A DNA stretch of 64,000 nt. Source: Gordonia westfalica. Lineage in GTDB: Bacteria; Actinomycetota; Actinomycetes; Mycobacteriales; Mycobacteriaceae. This document shows positions 9,932 through 18,462 of this stretch, in pieces. Under the pieces are notes generated by a model. It worked only from the letters and a program-made list of their open reading frames with translations. It searched no databases and was not told the origin of the DNA. Within the stretch, counting starts at the first letter, position 1. Every line of letters starts with the position of its first letter. The stretch is from NCBI RefSeq assembly GCF_900105725.1, contig NZ_FNLM01000034.1:124001-188000 (forward strand), written 5' to 3'. The position numbers were made by a program, and so were the translations under genes.

Positions 9932-11695
9932 TCAGTCGCGATTCAGCAGCGGGATGAGCTTCTCGGTTTTCTCCGGGGTCCAACCCGGTGGCTGCAGGAT
10001 CTCTGCCCATGCCGCCGGGATGGCTGCCAGATAGAAGTGTCCATGACCGTCCGGGACTCCGGTCGACACCGCCATGTCGGCGCTGACCTGCAGGAAGGTC
10101 ACGAAGGGAATCCAGTGCATCGCCGGCAGGACGTCCCGTCCACGCGCTTCGTTGAGCCAGTCGGGCTCGCGCAGGATCAGGCGCGGCGACCACCACGAGA
10201 TCGGGTCGGAGGCATGCTGCAGGTAGACCGCGCGGCCCGGGACCCACTCGCCCTTGGCGTTGTAGAGATCCGGAGCGTCGGCGATGAAGCGGACCTGTCG
10301 GCCGTCGTCATAGGTCGGTTGCCACTCGGGCGTGCCGGGGTCGCGGTTGGTGGTCGTGTCGACCCACAGCGAATTGTTGAACGTCGGGCCGACGAACAAC
10401 GCGCCGTCGGTCCGGGCGTTGAGGGACGGAATCGTGCCGAAGGCCGACTCGGCGGCGAACGAACCGAGACTCTCGCCGAAGACCACGAGCTTGGGCCGCT
10501 GGGCCTCCGGGATCGCGCGCACCCGCTCGGAGACGGCCTCGAACAGCGCCTGACCGGCCTGGCGGGCCCGTTCCTTGTCGACCAGGAAGGACAGCCAACT
10601 GGGGAGGTAGGAGTACTGCATGCTGACCGTGGCCGTGTCGCCGTTGTACATGTACTCGAGGGAGTCCACGGTGGCCTGATTGATCCAGCCGGTGCCGGTG
10701 GTCGATGCGACTGCGACGACCTTTCGCTGCAGCCCGCCGGTGCGTTCGAGTTCTTCGGCGGCCAGTTCCGCGTTGGCGCGCAGGTCGTCGCCCGAGCCGA
10801 GTCCCACGTAGGCGCGGATGGGTTCCATCGCAGGCGCGCCGTTGAACGCGGAGAGTTCCTCGACGCTCGGACCGACCGAGACGAAGATCCGTCCCTGACG
10901 TCCCAGCGAATCCCAGGTCACCAACGAGCCCGGACCACCGGAGCGAAGCGGCGAGGTCGGCGGCTTCGAATCGGCGGTCGTCTCGTCGTTGACCGAGGCG
11001 AACGTCGAGTTCAGCGCCTTCATGCCGTAGTTCGCGACCACGCCGTTGAGGACGAACACGGTGACCAGGATCGCGACGACGATCGCCGCGACCGCGGAGA
11101 TTCGCGGCGGCGCAAAGCGGTTGATCGTCCGGACGAGCCAGACGACCCCGTCGCCCCATGCCTGCCCGATCAGGATGAGCAGGAAGAACACCACCACGCA
11201 GATGATCGCGATCTGCGGGTATGCGGTCCAGGACAACAGGTCGACGCTCATCATCGTGCGGATGTCGTCCTGCCACCGCTGGAACATCACGAGCATGACG
11301 ACCGTGCCGGCGATCGCGGCGAGGCCGAGGGCCACCCAGACCCGGTGCATCGGGGCCGGCCACGGCTTGTCGCGCGAGATCATGAAGCGGATCAGCCACG
11401 AGAAGAACACGCCGAGCGCATATCCGACTGCAGCCGACGCACCGCTGACCACACCCTGGAACAGCGCGCCGCGGGGCAGCAGCGACGGTGTCATCGACAG
11501 CCAGAGGAAGACCAGCGCGACGGCCAGCCCGACACAGGAGAAGCGGTCGAGGCGGCGTCGCCACCAGGCCGGGCGGGCGTCATCGCCGCTCTCGACGTCT
11601 GCCGGCGACTCCGCGCCGAGGTCCGCAGGTGCCTCGACAGAAGGTTCGGCAGGGGGTTCTGCGACCGGGTCGTTGGTGGGGGTCGACGACGACAC
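9932..11695 (-). CDS. Integral-membrane alpha/beta hydrolase (Abhydrolase_9 type)
   Basis: A 587-residue protein. An acidic, Pro-rich N-terminal tail (1-45) precedes about five membrane segments between residues 50 and 235. The C-terminal half is a hydrolase domain with the nucleophile elbow VVFGESLGS (Ser409), a candidate acid in HASDPISWW (Asp497) and a His-containing GHGHFY (551-553). This two-domain layout is found across Mycobacteriales, probably on the outer face of the membrane with lipid or wall esters as substrates (inference). It is a stand-alone gene; the stop is 74 bases from the AraC gene start on the same strand. Confidence 0.88.
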   Translation of the reverse strand: MSSSTPTNDPVAEPPAEPSVEAPADLGAESPADVESGDDARPAWWRRRLDRFSCVGLAVALVFLWLSMTPSLLPRGALFQGVVSGASAAVGYALGVFFSWLIRFMISRDKPWPAPMHRVWVALGLAAIAGTVVMLVMFQRWQDDIRTMMSVDLLSWTAYPQIAIICVVVFFLLILIGQAWGDGVVWLVRTINRFAPPRISAVAAIVVAILVTVFVLNGVVANYGMKALNSTFASVNDETTADSKPPTSPLRSGGPGSLVTWDSLGRQGRIFVSVGPSVEELSAFNGAPAMEPIRAYVGLGSGDDLRANAELAAEELERTGGLQRKVVAVASTTGTGWINQATVDSLEYMYNGDTATVSMQYSYLPSWLSFLVDKERARQAGQALFEAVSERVRAIPEAQRPKLVVFGESLGSFAAESAFGTIPSLNARTDGALFVGPTFNNSLWVDTTTNRDPGTPEWQPTYDDGRQVRFIADAPDLYNAKGEWVPGRAVYLQHASDPISWWSPRLILREPDWLNEARGRDVLPAMHWIPFVTFLQVSADMAVSTGVPDGHGHFYLAAIPAAWAEILQPPGWTPEKTEKLIPLLNRD

Positions 11696-11788
11696 GTGGG
11701 TTCCTCATTTCTCGAGAACCTGGCAAACCTAGCAGCGAATCATCATCCGCGACACGGGCTGTGCCTACTTCGGCCCAATACTGCTCCC

Positions 11789-11838
11789 GCACGGTTACCG
11801 CCGGCAACCCCGGGTCGCCGGCGGTGACCGCCCGTGCC
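11789..11838 (-). terminator. Hairpin terminator of the ABC transporter operon
   Basis: GGTTACCGCCGGC (11793-11805) pairs with GCCGGCGGTGACC (11817-11829) with one G-T wobble and an 11-base loop, and the outer bases GCACGG/CCGTGC can prolong it. It lies 18-60 bases beyond the permease stop at 11857. No clear T-tract follows, as is usual in these organisms. Confidence 0.6.
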
Positions 11839-11856
11839 TGATTCAGGGGAGTTGTC

Positions 11857-12669
11857 CTACTTCACCTCCGACCGCATGACCCGGAGCACTCCGACGCCGA
11901 GGGGCAGGGCGATCCAGATCAGGCCCGACACCAGCAGTCGGGCCCATTCGCCGCCGGAGGCCCATTCGCCGGACTGGAAGGGCATGTTGGTCAGGGTGGT
12001 GTCGACCCACTGGCCGAGGTTGTCCTTGAACCAGGGGACCAGTTCGCTGACCACCGACAGGGCGGTCGGGAGTGCGAAGTAGGCGACGATGGCTCCTGGT
12101 GTGTTGAGGATGAGGGCGGCGAAACCGAATCCCAGCAGCAACCCGAAGGCCTGGATCACAAAGGAATTGACGAAGCCGGCAAGGCTGAGCCCCCACGAGC
12201 CGGCCGGATCGGCGAAGGCGATGGCGGCGATACCGTTGCCGATGACGCCGAGTACCAGGGCCACCGCGACGGCGGCCACCGCGGTGATCATCGACGCCGT
12301 GAGTTTCGCGCCGATGATCCGTTCCCGACGCGGCTCGAGCGTGAAGGTCGTGAGCGCCGTACGCTGGCTCCACTCACCGGTCACCAGCAGGATCGCCAGG
12401 ATCGGCAGGATGATCGCGGTGGGGATGTTCATCATCCCGAAGAACTCTCCGAGGTTGAGGTTCTCGGGGTTGTTCCGGTTGGCGATGAGCATCGCGACCA
12501 TGACGATAGCCGCGATGACGCCGATCGACGCGGTCAGCCAGAAGCCGGCCCGGGTGTCGACGAGCTTGCGGAGTTCGACCCGCACCAGGCGCGCGAACGG
12601 GATTCCCGGGCGCGTGACGTCGATACCCGGCGTCGGTGCGAGCGGGGTGCTGAAGTCGGCGATGGTCAT
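11857..12669 (-). CDS. ABC transporter permease (ABC-2 type)
   Basis: A 270-residue integral membrane protein with about six hydrophobic segments. The segment VRVELRKLVDTRAGFWLT is the cytoplasmic elbow helix typical of ABC-2/NatB-like permeases, and TFTLEPRRERIIGAKL is the first coupling region. Its ATG overlaps the TGA of the ATPase gene (ATGA at 12669-12666), so the two form a translationally coupled exporter pair. Substrate is not evident; similar two-gene systems export lipids, peptides or drugs and are often controlled by a neighbouring two-component system, as here. Confidence 0.9.
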   Translation of the reverse strand: MTIADFSTPLAPTPGIDVTRPGIPFARLVRVELRKLVDTRAGFWLTASIGVIAAIVMVAMLIANRNNPENLNLGEFFGMMNIPTAIILPILAILLVTGEWSQRTALTTFTLEPRRERIIGAKLTASMITAVAAVAVALVLGVIGNGIAAIAFADPAGSWGLSLAGFVNSFVIQAFGLLLGFGFAALILNTPGAIVAYFALPTALSVVSELVPWFKDNLGQWVDTTLTNMPFQSGEWASGGEWARLLVSGLIWIALPLGVGVLRVMRSEVK

Positions 12670-13589
12670 CGGAGGGCTCCTTCGAGGGTGGGCTGCTCGC
12701 GCTGGGTGTCGGAGGTCAGCTGCAGGAACATGGCTTCGAGCTGCGCGCCGTCGGCGGGACGAAGCTCGGTGAGGACGACCCCGACCGCCGCCGCGGCACG
12801 GCCGACCTCGACCGGGTCGGCGTCGACCTCGAGTCCGCCCGAGGTGTTGTGGCGGAACGAGATCCCGGCCGCGGTGAGTGCCTGGCCGAGTGTCGCGTCG
12901 TCGAGCGAGTGGACGCGGGCGCCCGCACCGGCCAGGAGTTCTGCCTTGGTGCCCTGGGCGACGATCCGCCCGCCGCCGATCACGACGATGTCGTCGGCGA
13001 TGATCTCGATCTCGTGGAGCAGGTGCGACGACAGCAGGACTGCGCCGCCACGATCGGCGTAGTCGCGCAACAGGGTCCGCATCCAGTGGATGCCGGCGGG
13101 GTCGAGGCCGTTGGCCGGTTCGTCGAGGATCAGGATCTTCGGGTCACCGAGCAGTGCCGCCGCGATGCCCAACCTCTGACGCATCCCGAGCGAGTAGTTG
13201 CGGACCCGACGGCCTGCCTCCTCCGGTGTGAGGCTGACCATCTCGAGCATCTCGTCGACCCGGTCGCCGCGGATTCCCATGGTCATCGCGGCCAGGCGCA
13301 GGATTTCGGCTCCGGTCCGTCCGGCATGCTGGGCCGACGCGTCGAGGAGCACTCCGACCTGCGTGGCCGGATTCGGGATGGTCCGGTAGTCGACACCGTA
13401 GAGGTGCGCGGTTCCGGACGTCGCGGGGGTGAGCCCGGCGATGATCCGCATGGTCGTCGACTTGCCGGCGCCGTTGGGGCCGAGGAAGCCGGTGACCTGC
13501 CCGGGACGGCAGGTGAAGGACACGTCGTCGACCGCGACATGGTCGCCATACCTTTTCGTGAGGTTCTGCACTGTGATCATGGATGTCAT
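12666..13589 (-). CDS. ABC transporter ATP-binding protein
   Basis: A 307-residue ATPase. Walker A GPNGAGKST is at about residue 40, the signature region NYSLGMRQRLGIA at about 135, Walker B ILILDEPANGLDP at about 155, and the switch H in LLSSHLLHEIE at about 190. A ~90-residue C-terminal extension follows, as in drug/bacteriocin exporters of the DrrA/BcrA type. The start is uncertain: ATG 13589 and ATG 13580 (MITVQNLTKRYG) are both plausible and neither has a good ribosome site; GTG 13613 is further up. It is coupled to the permease by a 4-base overlap and diverges from the sensor kinase gene. Confidence 0.9.
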   Translation of the reverse strand: MTSMITVQNLTKRYGDHVAVDDVSFTCRPGQVTGFLGPNGAGKSTTMRIIAGLTPATSGTAHLYGVDYRTIPNPATQVGVLLDASAQHAGRTGAEILRLAAMTMGIRGDRVDEMLEMVSLTPEEAGRRVRNYSLGMRQRLGIAAALLGDPKILILDEPANGLDPAGIHWMRTLLRDYADRGGAVLLSSHLLHEIEIIADDIVVIGGGRIVAQGTKAELLAGAGARVHSLDDATLGQALTAAGISFRHNTSGGLEVDADPVEVGRAAAAVGVVLTELRPADGAQLEAMFLQLTSDTQREQPTLEGALR

Positions 13590-13715
13590 GGTCGTCGTCG
13601 CGGGCGGTCGCACACATCGGCCGCCGGTTCACGACTGCATCAGCCGAAAGTCGTAGAACCACGGCACCCGAAGGTCGGAGGTCGACTCCCCGGGCGTCGG
13701 ACTACCGTTGCGGTT

Positions 13716-14876
13716 GTGCAACCCGAGCAGTATCAACCTCCGCTGACGTGGGTGGGTCATACCTGGCGACTCCTGGCGATGCTCCTGCTTTCCCTCGCGG
13801 TGTTCTCCACCCGCGCGGAGTATCTGTGGAACGAGGCCCGGTGGTGGTACCTCGCCGATCTCGCGCTCGGGGTCGCGTCCTACACCGTCATCTGGTGGCG
13901 CCGAAGCCATCCCGTTGCGGTGACCGTGTTCACCAACGTCGCGAGCATCGCGTCCACGCTGTCCTTGGGGCCCGCGGTACTCGCGATGGTGTCGATGGCG
14001 ACCCGGCGCCGTTGGAGTGAGATCATCCCGCTGACGCTCCTCTGCATCGTCGCCAACGCCCTCGGTCTCCAGTTCTTCTCCACACCGGTGGAAGAAGACG
14101 ATCCCGTCCTCGTGCAGTATCTGGTCACGGGGGCGGTGACCGCGTCGATGGTGTTCTGGGGCATGTACATCGGCTCGCGCCGGGAACTCCTCGCGAGCTG
14201 GCAGGCCCGGGCCCTCGCGTCGGAGGCGGAGCAGCAGGCCAAGGTCCAACAGGCACGGTCGCTGGAGCGTGCGCGCATCGCGCGGGAGATGCACGACATT
14301 CTCGCCCATCGGATCTCGGCGATGAGCATGTCGGCCGGAGCGTTAGCCTACCGGACCGACCTGAGTGGGGAGCAGGTGCGCGAGACCGCACGGACGATCC
14401 AGGAGACCTCGCACCTCGCGCTCACCGAGTTGCGCGAGGTGCTCGGCGTCCTGCGAGAGGGTCCGGGCGACGCCGCCCCGGAGGAACCACAGGGCGCACC
14501 CGACCTGATGGCGCTCGTCGAGGAAGCGCGGACGCTCGGGATGCGTGTCGATACCCGCTGTGAGATCGACATCGCCGCACTGCCTCCCGCCATCGCCCGC
14601 ACGCTCTACCGCTGCGTGCAGGAAGCTCTGACCAATGCGCGCCGGCACTCGCCGAGCGCGCCGGTGACGATGCACATCCGCGGCGGTCCCGACCACGGGG
14701 TCGATCTCCTCGTCGAGAATCCGTTGCCGTTGTCGGCCGGGTCCGCCTCGCCAGCTCCCGGTTACGGTCTGGTCGGGCTCGCCGAACGCGTCGGCCTCCA
14801 CGGCGGGCGGCAATCGGCGACCGTCGGCGACGACAAGAGATTCCTGCTGCACGTCTGGCTACCGTGGCAGTCATGA
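13716..14876 (+). CDS. Sensor histidine kinase (NarL/DesK type)
   Basis: A 387-residue kinase. The N-terminal 155 residues have four to five membrane helices; a coiled linker leads to the HisKA_3 H-box ERARIAREMHDILAHRISAM with phospho-acceptor His193. The C-terminal HATPase has a recognisable N-box (VQEALTNARRHSP) and a G-box (GYGLVGLAERV). GTG 13716 was chosen as start since membrane helices begin soon after; there is no ribosome site and TACCGT lies 5 bases upstream, suggesting a leaderless mRNA. The stop overlaps the regulator ATG by 4 bases. It probably senses membrane or antibiotic stress and controls the divergent ABC exporter (inference from context). Confidence 0.9.
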   Translation: MQPEQYQPPLTWVGHTWRLLAMLLLSLAVFSTRAEYLWNEARWWYLADLALGVASYTVIWWRRSHPVAVTVFTNVASIASTLSLGPAVLAMVSMATRRRWSEIIPLTLLCIVANALGLQFFSTPVEEDDPVLVQYLVTGAVTASMVFWGMYIGSRRELLASWQARALASEAEQQAKVQQARSLERARIAREMHDILAHRISAMSMSAGALAYRTDLSGEQVRETARTIQETSHLALTELREVLGVLREGPGDAAPEEPQGAPDLMALVEEARTLGMRVDTRCEIDIAALPPAIARTLYRCVQEALTNARRHSPSAPVTMHIRGGPDHGVDLLVENPLPLSAGSASPAPGYGLVGLAERVGLHGGRQSATVGDDKRFLLHVWLPWQS

Positions 14877-15523
14877 CCGCGCGCATCATGATCGTCGACG
14901 ACGACCCGCTCGTCCGGTCCGGGCTGCGTCTGCTCCTCGGGGGCGACGCCGGACTCGAGATCGTCGCCGAGGCAGGCAACGGACAGGAGGCCCTGGACAG
15001 CCACCGGGACAGTCCGGTCGACCTGGTGTTGATGGATCTGCGCATGCCGGTCCTCGACGGCATCGAGGCCACCGGACGATTCAAGGCAGGTTCGGCGCCG
15101 CCGGCGGTCATCGTGCTGACCACGTTCGACGCCGACGATTTCGTCGTGCGTGCGCTCGCCATGGGCGCCGACGGCTTTCTCCTCAAGGACACCGCACCCG
15201 ACGAGATCGTCGCGGCGATCCACAACGTCCTCGCCGGGCAGCCGGCCCTGAGTCCGTCGGTCACCGCGGCGTTGATCAAGCAGGTCGTCGACGGCGGGGG
15301 AGCCCGATCCGCCTCGGCCGCAACCCGTATCGAGTCACTGACCGCGCGAGAGCACGACGTCGCAGTCGAACTCGCACGCGGAGCGTCGAATGCCGAGATC
15401 GCCGAACGGCTCTACATGAGCCTCGCGACAGTGAAGGCGCACATCTCGCACATCTTCACCAAACTCGACGCCTCGAACCGCGTGCAGGTGGCGATCCTCA
15501 TGCACGACGCAGGGGCGGTGTGA
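14873..15523 (+). CDS. LuxR/NarL-family response regulator
   Basis: A 216-residue regulator. The receiver domain has the acidic pocket MIVDDDP, the phosphorylation site LVLMDLRMP (Asp55), and the switch Lys in GFLLKDTAP. The C-terminal LuxR HTH is ESLTAREHDVAVELARGASNAEIAERLYMSLATVKAHISHIFTKL. It is translationally coupled to the upstream kinase (ATGA at 14873-14876) and would bind DNA when phosphorylated. The likely target is the divergent ABC exporter promoter between 13590 and 13715. Its 3' end overlaps that of the convergent oxidoreductase gene by 26 bases. Confidence 0.93.
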   Translation: MTARIMIVDDDPLVRSGLRLLLGGDAGLEIVAEAGNGQEALDSHRDSPVDLVLMDLRMPVLDGIEATGRFKAGSAPPAVIVLTTFDADDFVVRALAMGADGFLLKDTAPDEIVAAIHNVLAGQPALSPSVTAALIKQVVDGGGARSASAATRIESLTAREHDVAVELARGASNAEIAERLYMSLATVKAHISHIFTKLDASNRVQVAILMHDAGAV

Positions 15524-16583
15524 GTGCGGGTCCGGTGACGAGCGGCAGATCGAGCGTCGTGCGAAGTCCTGCGGGGCCCTCGACCACCGCGGGGATCGCG
15601 TTCACGATCCGGCCCGCGGCGGCGACGATCGCGGCGTGATTGTGATCGCCCTTGAGGCTCGTCGGGCAGATGTCGACGGTGTACGACGGCTCGCCGGTGA
15701 TCTCGACCCGGTAGCAACCGCCGGGCTGTGCCGGCTGGGCCCAGTCCGGACGCAGGTCGCCGCGTAGCCGGGTGACGTGTTCGATGACGATCGCCGGCCG
15801 TCCTTCGACGTTGCCGATGATCTGGAAGCGCACCGCCGCGCGCGTGCCCTTGCCGATCGTGCCGGCGGCGATCTCGAAGTCCTCGGGGGCGGGTTCGCTT
15901 TCGTGGACTTCCTGAATGTCGTCGACGGTGACCCCGAGTCCGGCGGCGAGCTGCTGGATCGTCGTGCCCCAAGCCAGGCCCAGGACCCCGGGCAGGAACA
16001 GCATCGGCGTCTCGTCGAGGGGTTTGCCGAAGCCCATCACGTCGAACATGACCGTCGCGCCGTCGTAGGTCGCGTAGTCGGCGATCTCCATGCACCGGAC
16101 CTGTTCGATGCGCTGGCAGGTCCCGGCGAACACGAACGGGATGAGGTCGTTGGCGAATCCGGGATCGACGCCGGTCACGAACAGGCTGGCGCCGCTCGCC
16201 GCGGTGGTCTTCTCGATCTTGGTGATGGCCTTCTGCGGCATCACACCCCACGGGTACTGCAGGGTGTTCGGCGACGACCCGACGACGTCGATGCCGGCGG
16301 CGAGGAAGCGCACCACGTCGTTGAACGCCTCGACCGGGCGGGTGTCGCCCATCGCGCAGTAGACGACGCAATCCGGCTTCTCGGCGATGACCGCGTCGAG
16401 ATCGTCGACGGCCCGGATGCCGGTCGGGGTCTCGAGCCCGGCCAGTGTCGCGGCGTCGACGTCGACCTTCTCCGGGCTGGACACGCACACGGCGACGAGC
16501 TCGAATCGCGAGTCCTCGATCAGCTGGGTGAGCGACAACCGGCCGACGTTGCCGGTTCCGACGAGAGCGACCCGTATGGGCAT
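15498..16583 (-). CDS. Dihydrodipicolinate reductase-like NAD(P)-dependent oxidoreductase
   Basis: A 361-residue protein starting MPIRVALVGTGNVGRLSLTQL, an N-terminal Rossmann GxGxxG motif of the DapB/diaminopentanoate-dehydrogenase group. Further typical segments are CVVYCAMGDTRP, DVVGSSPNTLQYPWG and FVTGVDPGFANDLIPFV. It is longer than DapB and is not expected to make lysine; relatives occur beside steroid or fatty acid catabolism genes in actinobacteria. It diverges from the 20-beta-HSD-like SDR across a 134-base region holding a KstR-type box, which suggests shared control. Start 16583 was preferred to 16646 because the Rossmann strand begins there and AGGAGA-like sequence (GGAGAC) precedes it. 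Confidence 0.8.
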   Translation of the reverse strand: MPIRVALVGTGNVGRLSLTQLIEDSRFELVAVCVSSPEKVDVDAATLAGLETPTGIRAVDDLDAVIAEKPDCVVYCAMGDTRPVEAFNDVVRFLAAGIDVVGSSPNTLQYPWGVMPQKAITKIEKTTAASGASLFVTGVDPGFANDLIPFVFAGTCQRIEQVRCMEIADYATYDGATVMFDVMGFGKPLDETPMLFLPGVLGLAWGTTIQQLAAGLGVTVDDIQEVHESEPAPEDFEIAAGTIGKGTRAAVRFQIIGNVEGRPAIVIEHVTRLRGDLRPDWAQPAQPGGCYRVEITGEPSYTVDICPTSLKGDHNHAAIVAAAGRIVNAIPAVVEGPAGLRTTLDLPLVTGPALTPPLRRA

Positions 16584-16671
16584 GGCGAGAGTCTCCTTGC
16601 ACTGGCATCCGCCGGACGGGCGATGTGAACACCTGTCCGGACTCATGTCTGTTCAGTAGACCATTTCTTGG

Positions 16672-16685
16672 TGGAACCTGTTCTA
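16672..16685. promoter_or_regulatory. KstR-type operator (matches TNNAACNNGTTNNA)
   Basis: TGGAACCTGTTCTA matches every fixed position of the published KstR consensus TNNAACNNGTTNNA. KstR is the TetR-family repressor of cholesterol/steroid catabolism in mycobacteria and rhodococci. The site lies 33 bases before the SDR start and 89 bases before the divergent oxidoreductase start, a natural place to control both. The consensus has only eight fixed bases, so chance cannot be excluded. Confidence 0.6.
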
Positions 16686-16717
16686 TTTTCGGGTCGACCG
16701 AGGTAGCGTGGCTCGCC

Positions 16718-17452
16718 ATGGGACGCGTAGACGACAAGATTGCAGTGATCACCGGGGGTTCCCGCGGTATGGGCGCGGAGCACGCGCGGGCGCTGGTCGC
16801 CGAGGGTGCGAAGGTCGTGATCGGCGACATCCTCGACGACGAGGGCAAGGCCCTGGCCGCCGAACTGGGCGCCGCCGCGCGCTACGTCCATCTCGACGTG
16901 ACATCGCCGGAGGACTGGCAGGCGGCTGTCACGACCGCGGTGGACGAGTTCGGAAAGGTGAACGTGCTCGTGAACAACGCGGGCATCGTCAACGGGTCGA
17001 CCATTCAGCAGTTTCGGCTCGACAAGTGGAGGCAGATCCTCGACGTCAACCTGACCGGGACCTTCCTCGGCATCCAGGCTGTCGCGGATCTGATGATCGC
17101 CGCCGGCGGCGGCTCGATCATCAACGTGTCCTCCGTCGAGGGGCTACGCGGAAGTCCCTGGGCGCACGGGTATGTCGCCACCAAGTGGGGTGTCCGCGGA
17201 CTCGCGAAGTCCGTCGCGCTCGAGCTCGCCCCGCACAACGTCCGGGTCAATTCGATCCACCCGGGTCTCGTCCGCACGCCGATGACCGAGGGCATCCCGG
17301 AGGACATGGTGAAGGTCCCGATGGGCCGGGCGGCTCAGTCGAGTGAGGTGTCGACCTTCGTCGTGTTCCTGGCCAGCGACGAATCGTCGTACGCCACCGG
17401 CGCGGAGTTCGTGATGGACGGCGGCCTCAGCGCCGACGTGCCGCACAAGTGA
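16718..17452 (+). CDS. SDR oxidoreductase, 3-alpha(20-beta)-hydroxysteroid dehydrogenase-like
   Basis: A 244-residue classical SDR. The NAD-binding motif is ITGGSRGMGAEHARAL (about residues 11-26). Then come HLDVTSPEDW and VLVNNAGIV, and the catalytic set Ser in INVSSVEG and the Y...K pair in HGYVATKWG, ending with FVMDGG. The RGMGAEHAR and SSVEG wording is close to mycobacterial FabG3 (Rv2002), a 20-beta-hydroxysteroid dehydrogenase. ATG 16718 is the only start that begins at the conserved GRVDDK. A KstR-type box is 33 bases upstream. The 3' end overlaps the convergent transporter gene by 26 bases. Confidence 0.88.
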   Translation: MGRVDDKIAVITGGSRGMGAEHARALVAEGAKVVIGDILDDEGKALAAELGAAARYVHLDVTSPEDWQAAVTTAVDEFGKVNVLVNNAGIVNGSTIQQFRLDKWRQILDVNLTGTFLGIQAVADLMIAAGGGSIINVSSVEGLRGSPWAHGYVATKWGVRGLAKSVALELAPHNVRVNSIHPGLVRTPMTEGIPEDMVKVPMGRAAQSSEVSTFVVFLASDESSYATGAEFVMDGGLSADVPHK

Positions 17453-18395
17453 ACGCCCACACCAGGATCACCATCCCGATCAGCTCGACGAGCGTCTGAG
17501 TAATCACCGTTGCCGCGGCGAGTTCGGCACCGACCGGGAGCGCCAACGCCAGCGGGAGCACGACCAGCGAGTTGCGTGTCGCGCCGGAAAACACCACGGC
17601 CGTCCCGGACGACGGCGTGAGTCGAAGGGCGCGCGAGACGCCGAGTCCGATGAACACCATGACGATCAGGAACAGCGCATAGACCGGGATGACACCGGCG
17701 ATGTCGTCGAACCGCGAATCGATCCGCGGCACCTGTGAACCGACCGCGGTGAACAGCACCGCCATCATCAGCGGCACCATCGTCGTCGACACGGCGTCAT
17801 CGGCACGACGCCCGACGGCGCTGCGCGCCGCCCATCCCTGCGTGAGCCAGGCCAGTGCCAGCGGAGCGACGATCAGGATCGCGAACGCCCACAGGAACGG
17901 CTCCGGGTCGATCGCCGTCCGGCCATCGCCGAGCAGGAGAGTCAGATAAACCGGGACGATGAGCATCTGGGCGAGCAACAGCAGCGGTGTCGCCGCGAGC
18001 AGCCGTTGGTTGTCACCCCCGGCGAGGCCCGTGAAGACGACGACGTAGTCGACGCATGGACACAACAGCACGAGCAGTGCGCCCACCCGGATCGCGTCGT
18101 CCGTCGGCAGCAGCGGAGTCAGCGCCGCGACCACGAGCGGCACGATCACGAAGTTCACCGCCAGCACGACGGTGAGAAACTTCCGGTCGCGCAGGGAGGC
18201 AACGAGATCCGTCGCCCTCACCTGGAGGAACGTCACATAGAGGAGGGCGGCCAGCAGAGGCGTGACCGCGACATCCATCGACTCGGCCGCCGACGGCAGC
18301 GTCAGCCCGGCAGCCAGCCCCGCACCGATCGCGAGCAGATACAGCGCGACCTGATGCTGTTCGAGACGTTCGGGGATGGTGGCGGTGTCGGGCAC
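17427..18395 (-). CDS. Bile acid:Na+ symporter/arsenic-resistance (SBF) family transporter
   Basis: A 322-residue membrane protein with nine to ten hydrophobic segments. VLLCPCVDYVVVFTGLAGGDNQRLL matches the conserved broken-helix region of the SBF/ACR3 superfamily, with a Cys pair where ACR3 carries its essential Cys; GATRNSLVVLPLALALP is the second crossover region. Members carry bile acids, other organic anions or arsenite. Here no ars gene adjoins it; the neighbour is a steroid-type SDR, so an organic-acid substrate is equally possible. GTG 18395 was chosen because upstream in-frame sequence runs into the divergent CPBP gene. Confidence 0.8.
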   Translation of the reverse strand: MPDTATIPERLEQHQVALYLLAIGAGLAAGLTLPSAAESMDVAVTPLLAALLYVTFLQVRATDLVASLRDRKFLTVVLAVNFVIVPLVVAALTPLLPTDDAIRVGALLVLLCPCVDYVVVFTGLAGGDNQRLLAATPLLLLAQMLIVPVYLTLLLGDGRTAIDPEPFLWAFAILIVAPLALAWLTQGWAARSAVGRRADDAVSTTMVPLMMAVLFTAVGSQVPRIDSRFDDIAGVIPVYALFLIVMVFIGLGVSRALRLTPSSGTAVVFSGATRNSLVVLPLALALPVGAELAAATVITQTLVELIGMVILVWAFTCAARRR

Positions 18396-18462
18396 TGCAC
18401 CATTCTGGGTCACGGCCCGCCGTTCGGCGGCACGGGGCCGCGGCCTGCGCGACACTCGACGG

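Noticed and set aside
9293-11827. 844-codon plus-strand frame
   Set aside because: It is antisense to the AraC-type and alpha/beta hydrolase genes, which carry clear family motifs; its own translation has low complexity and no motif.
17427-18395. Assigning the SBF transporter as a second arsenite pump
   Set aside because: ACR3-like Cys pair is present but the local context is steroid-type enzymes; substrate left open.
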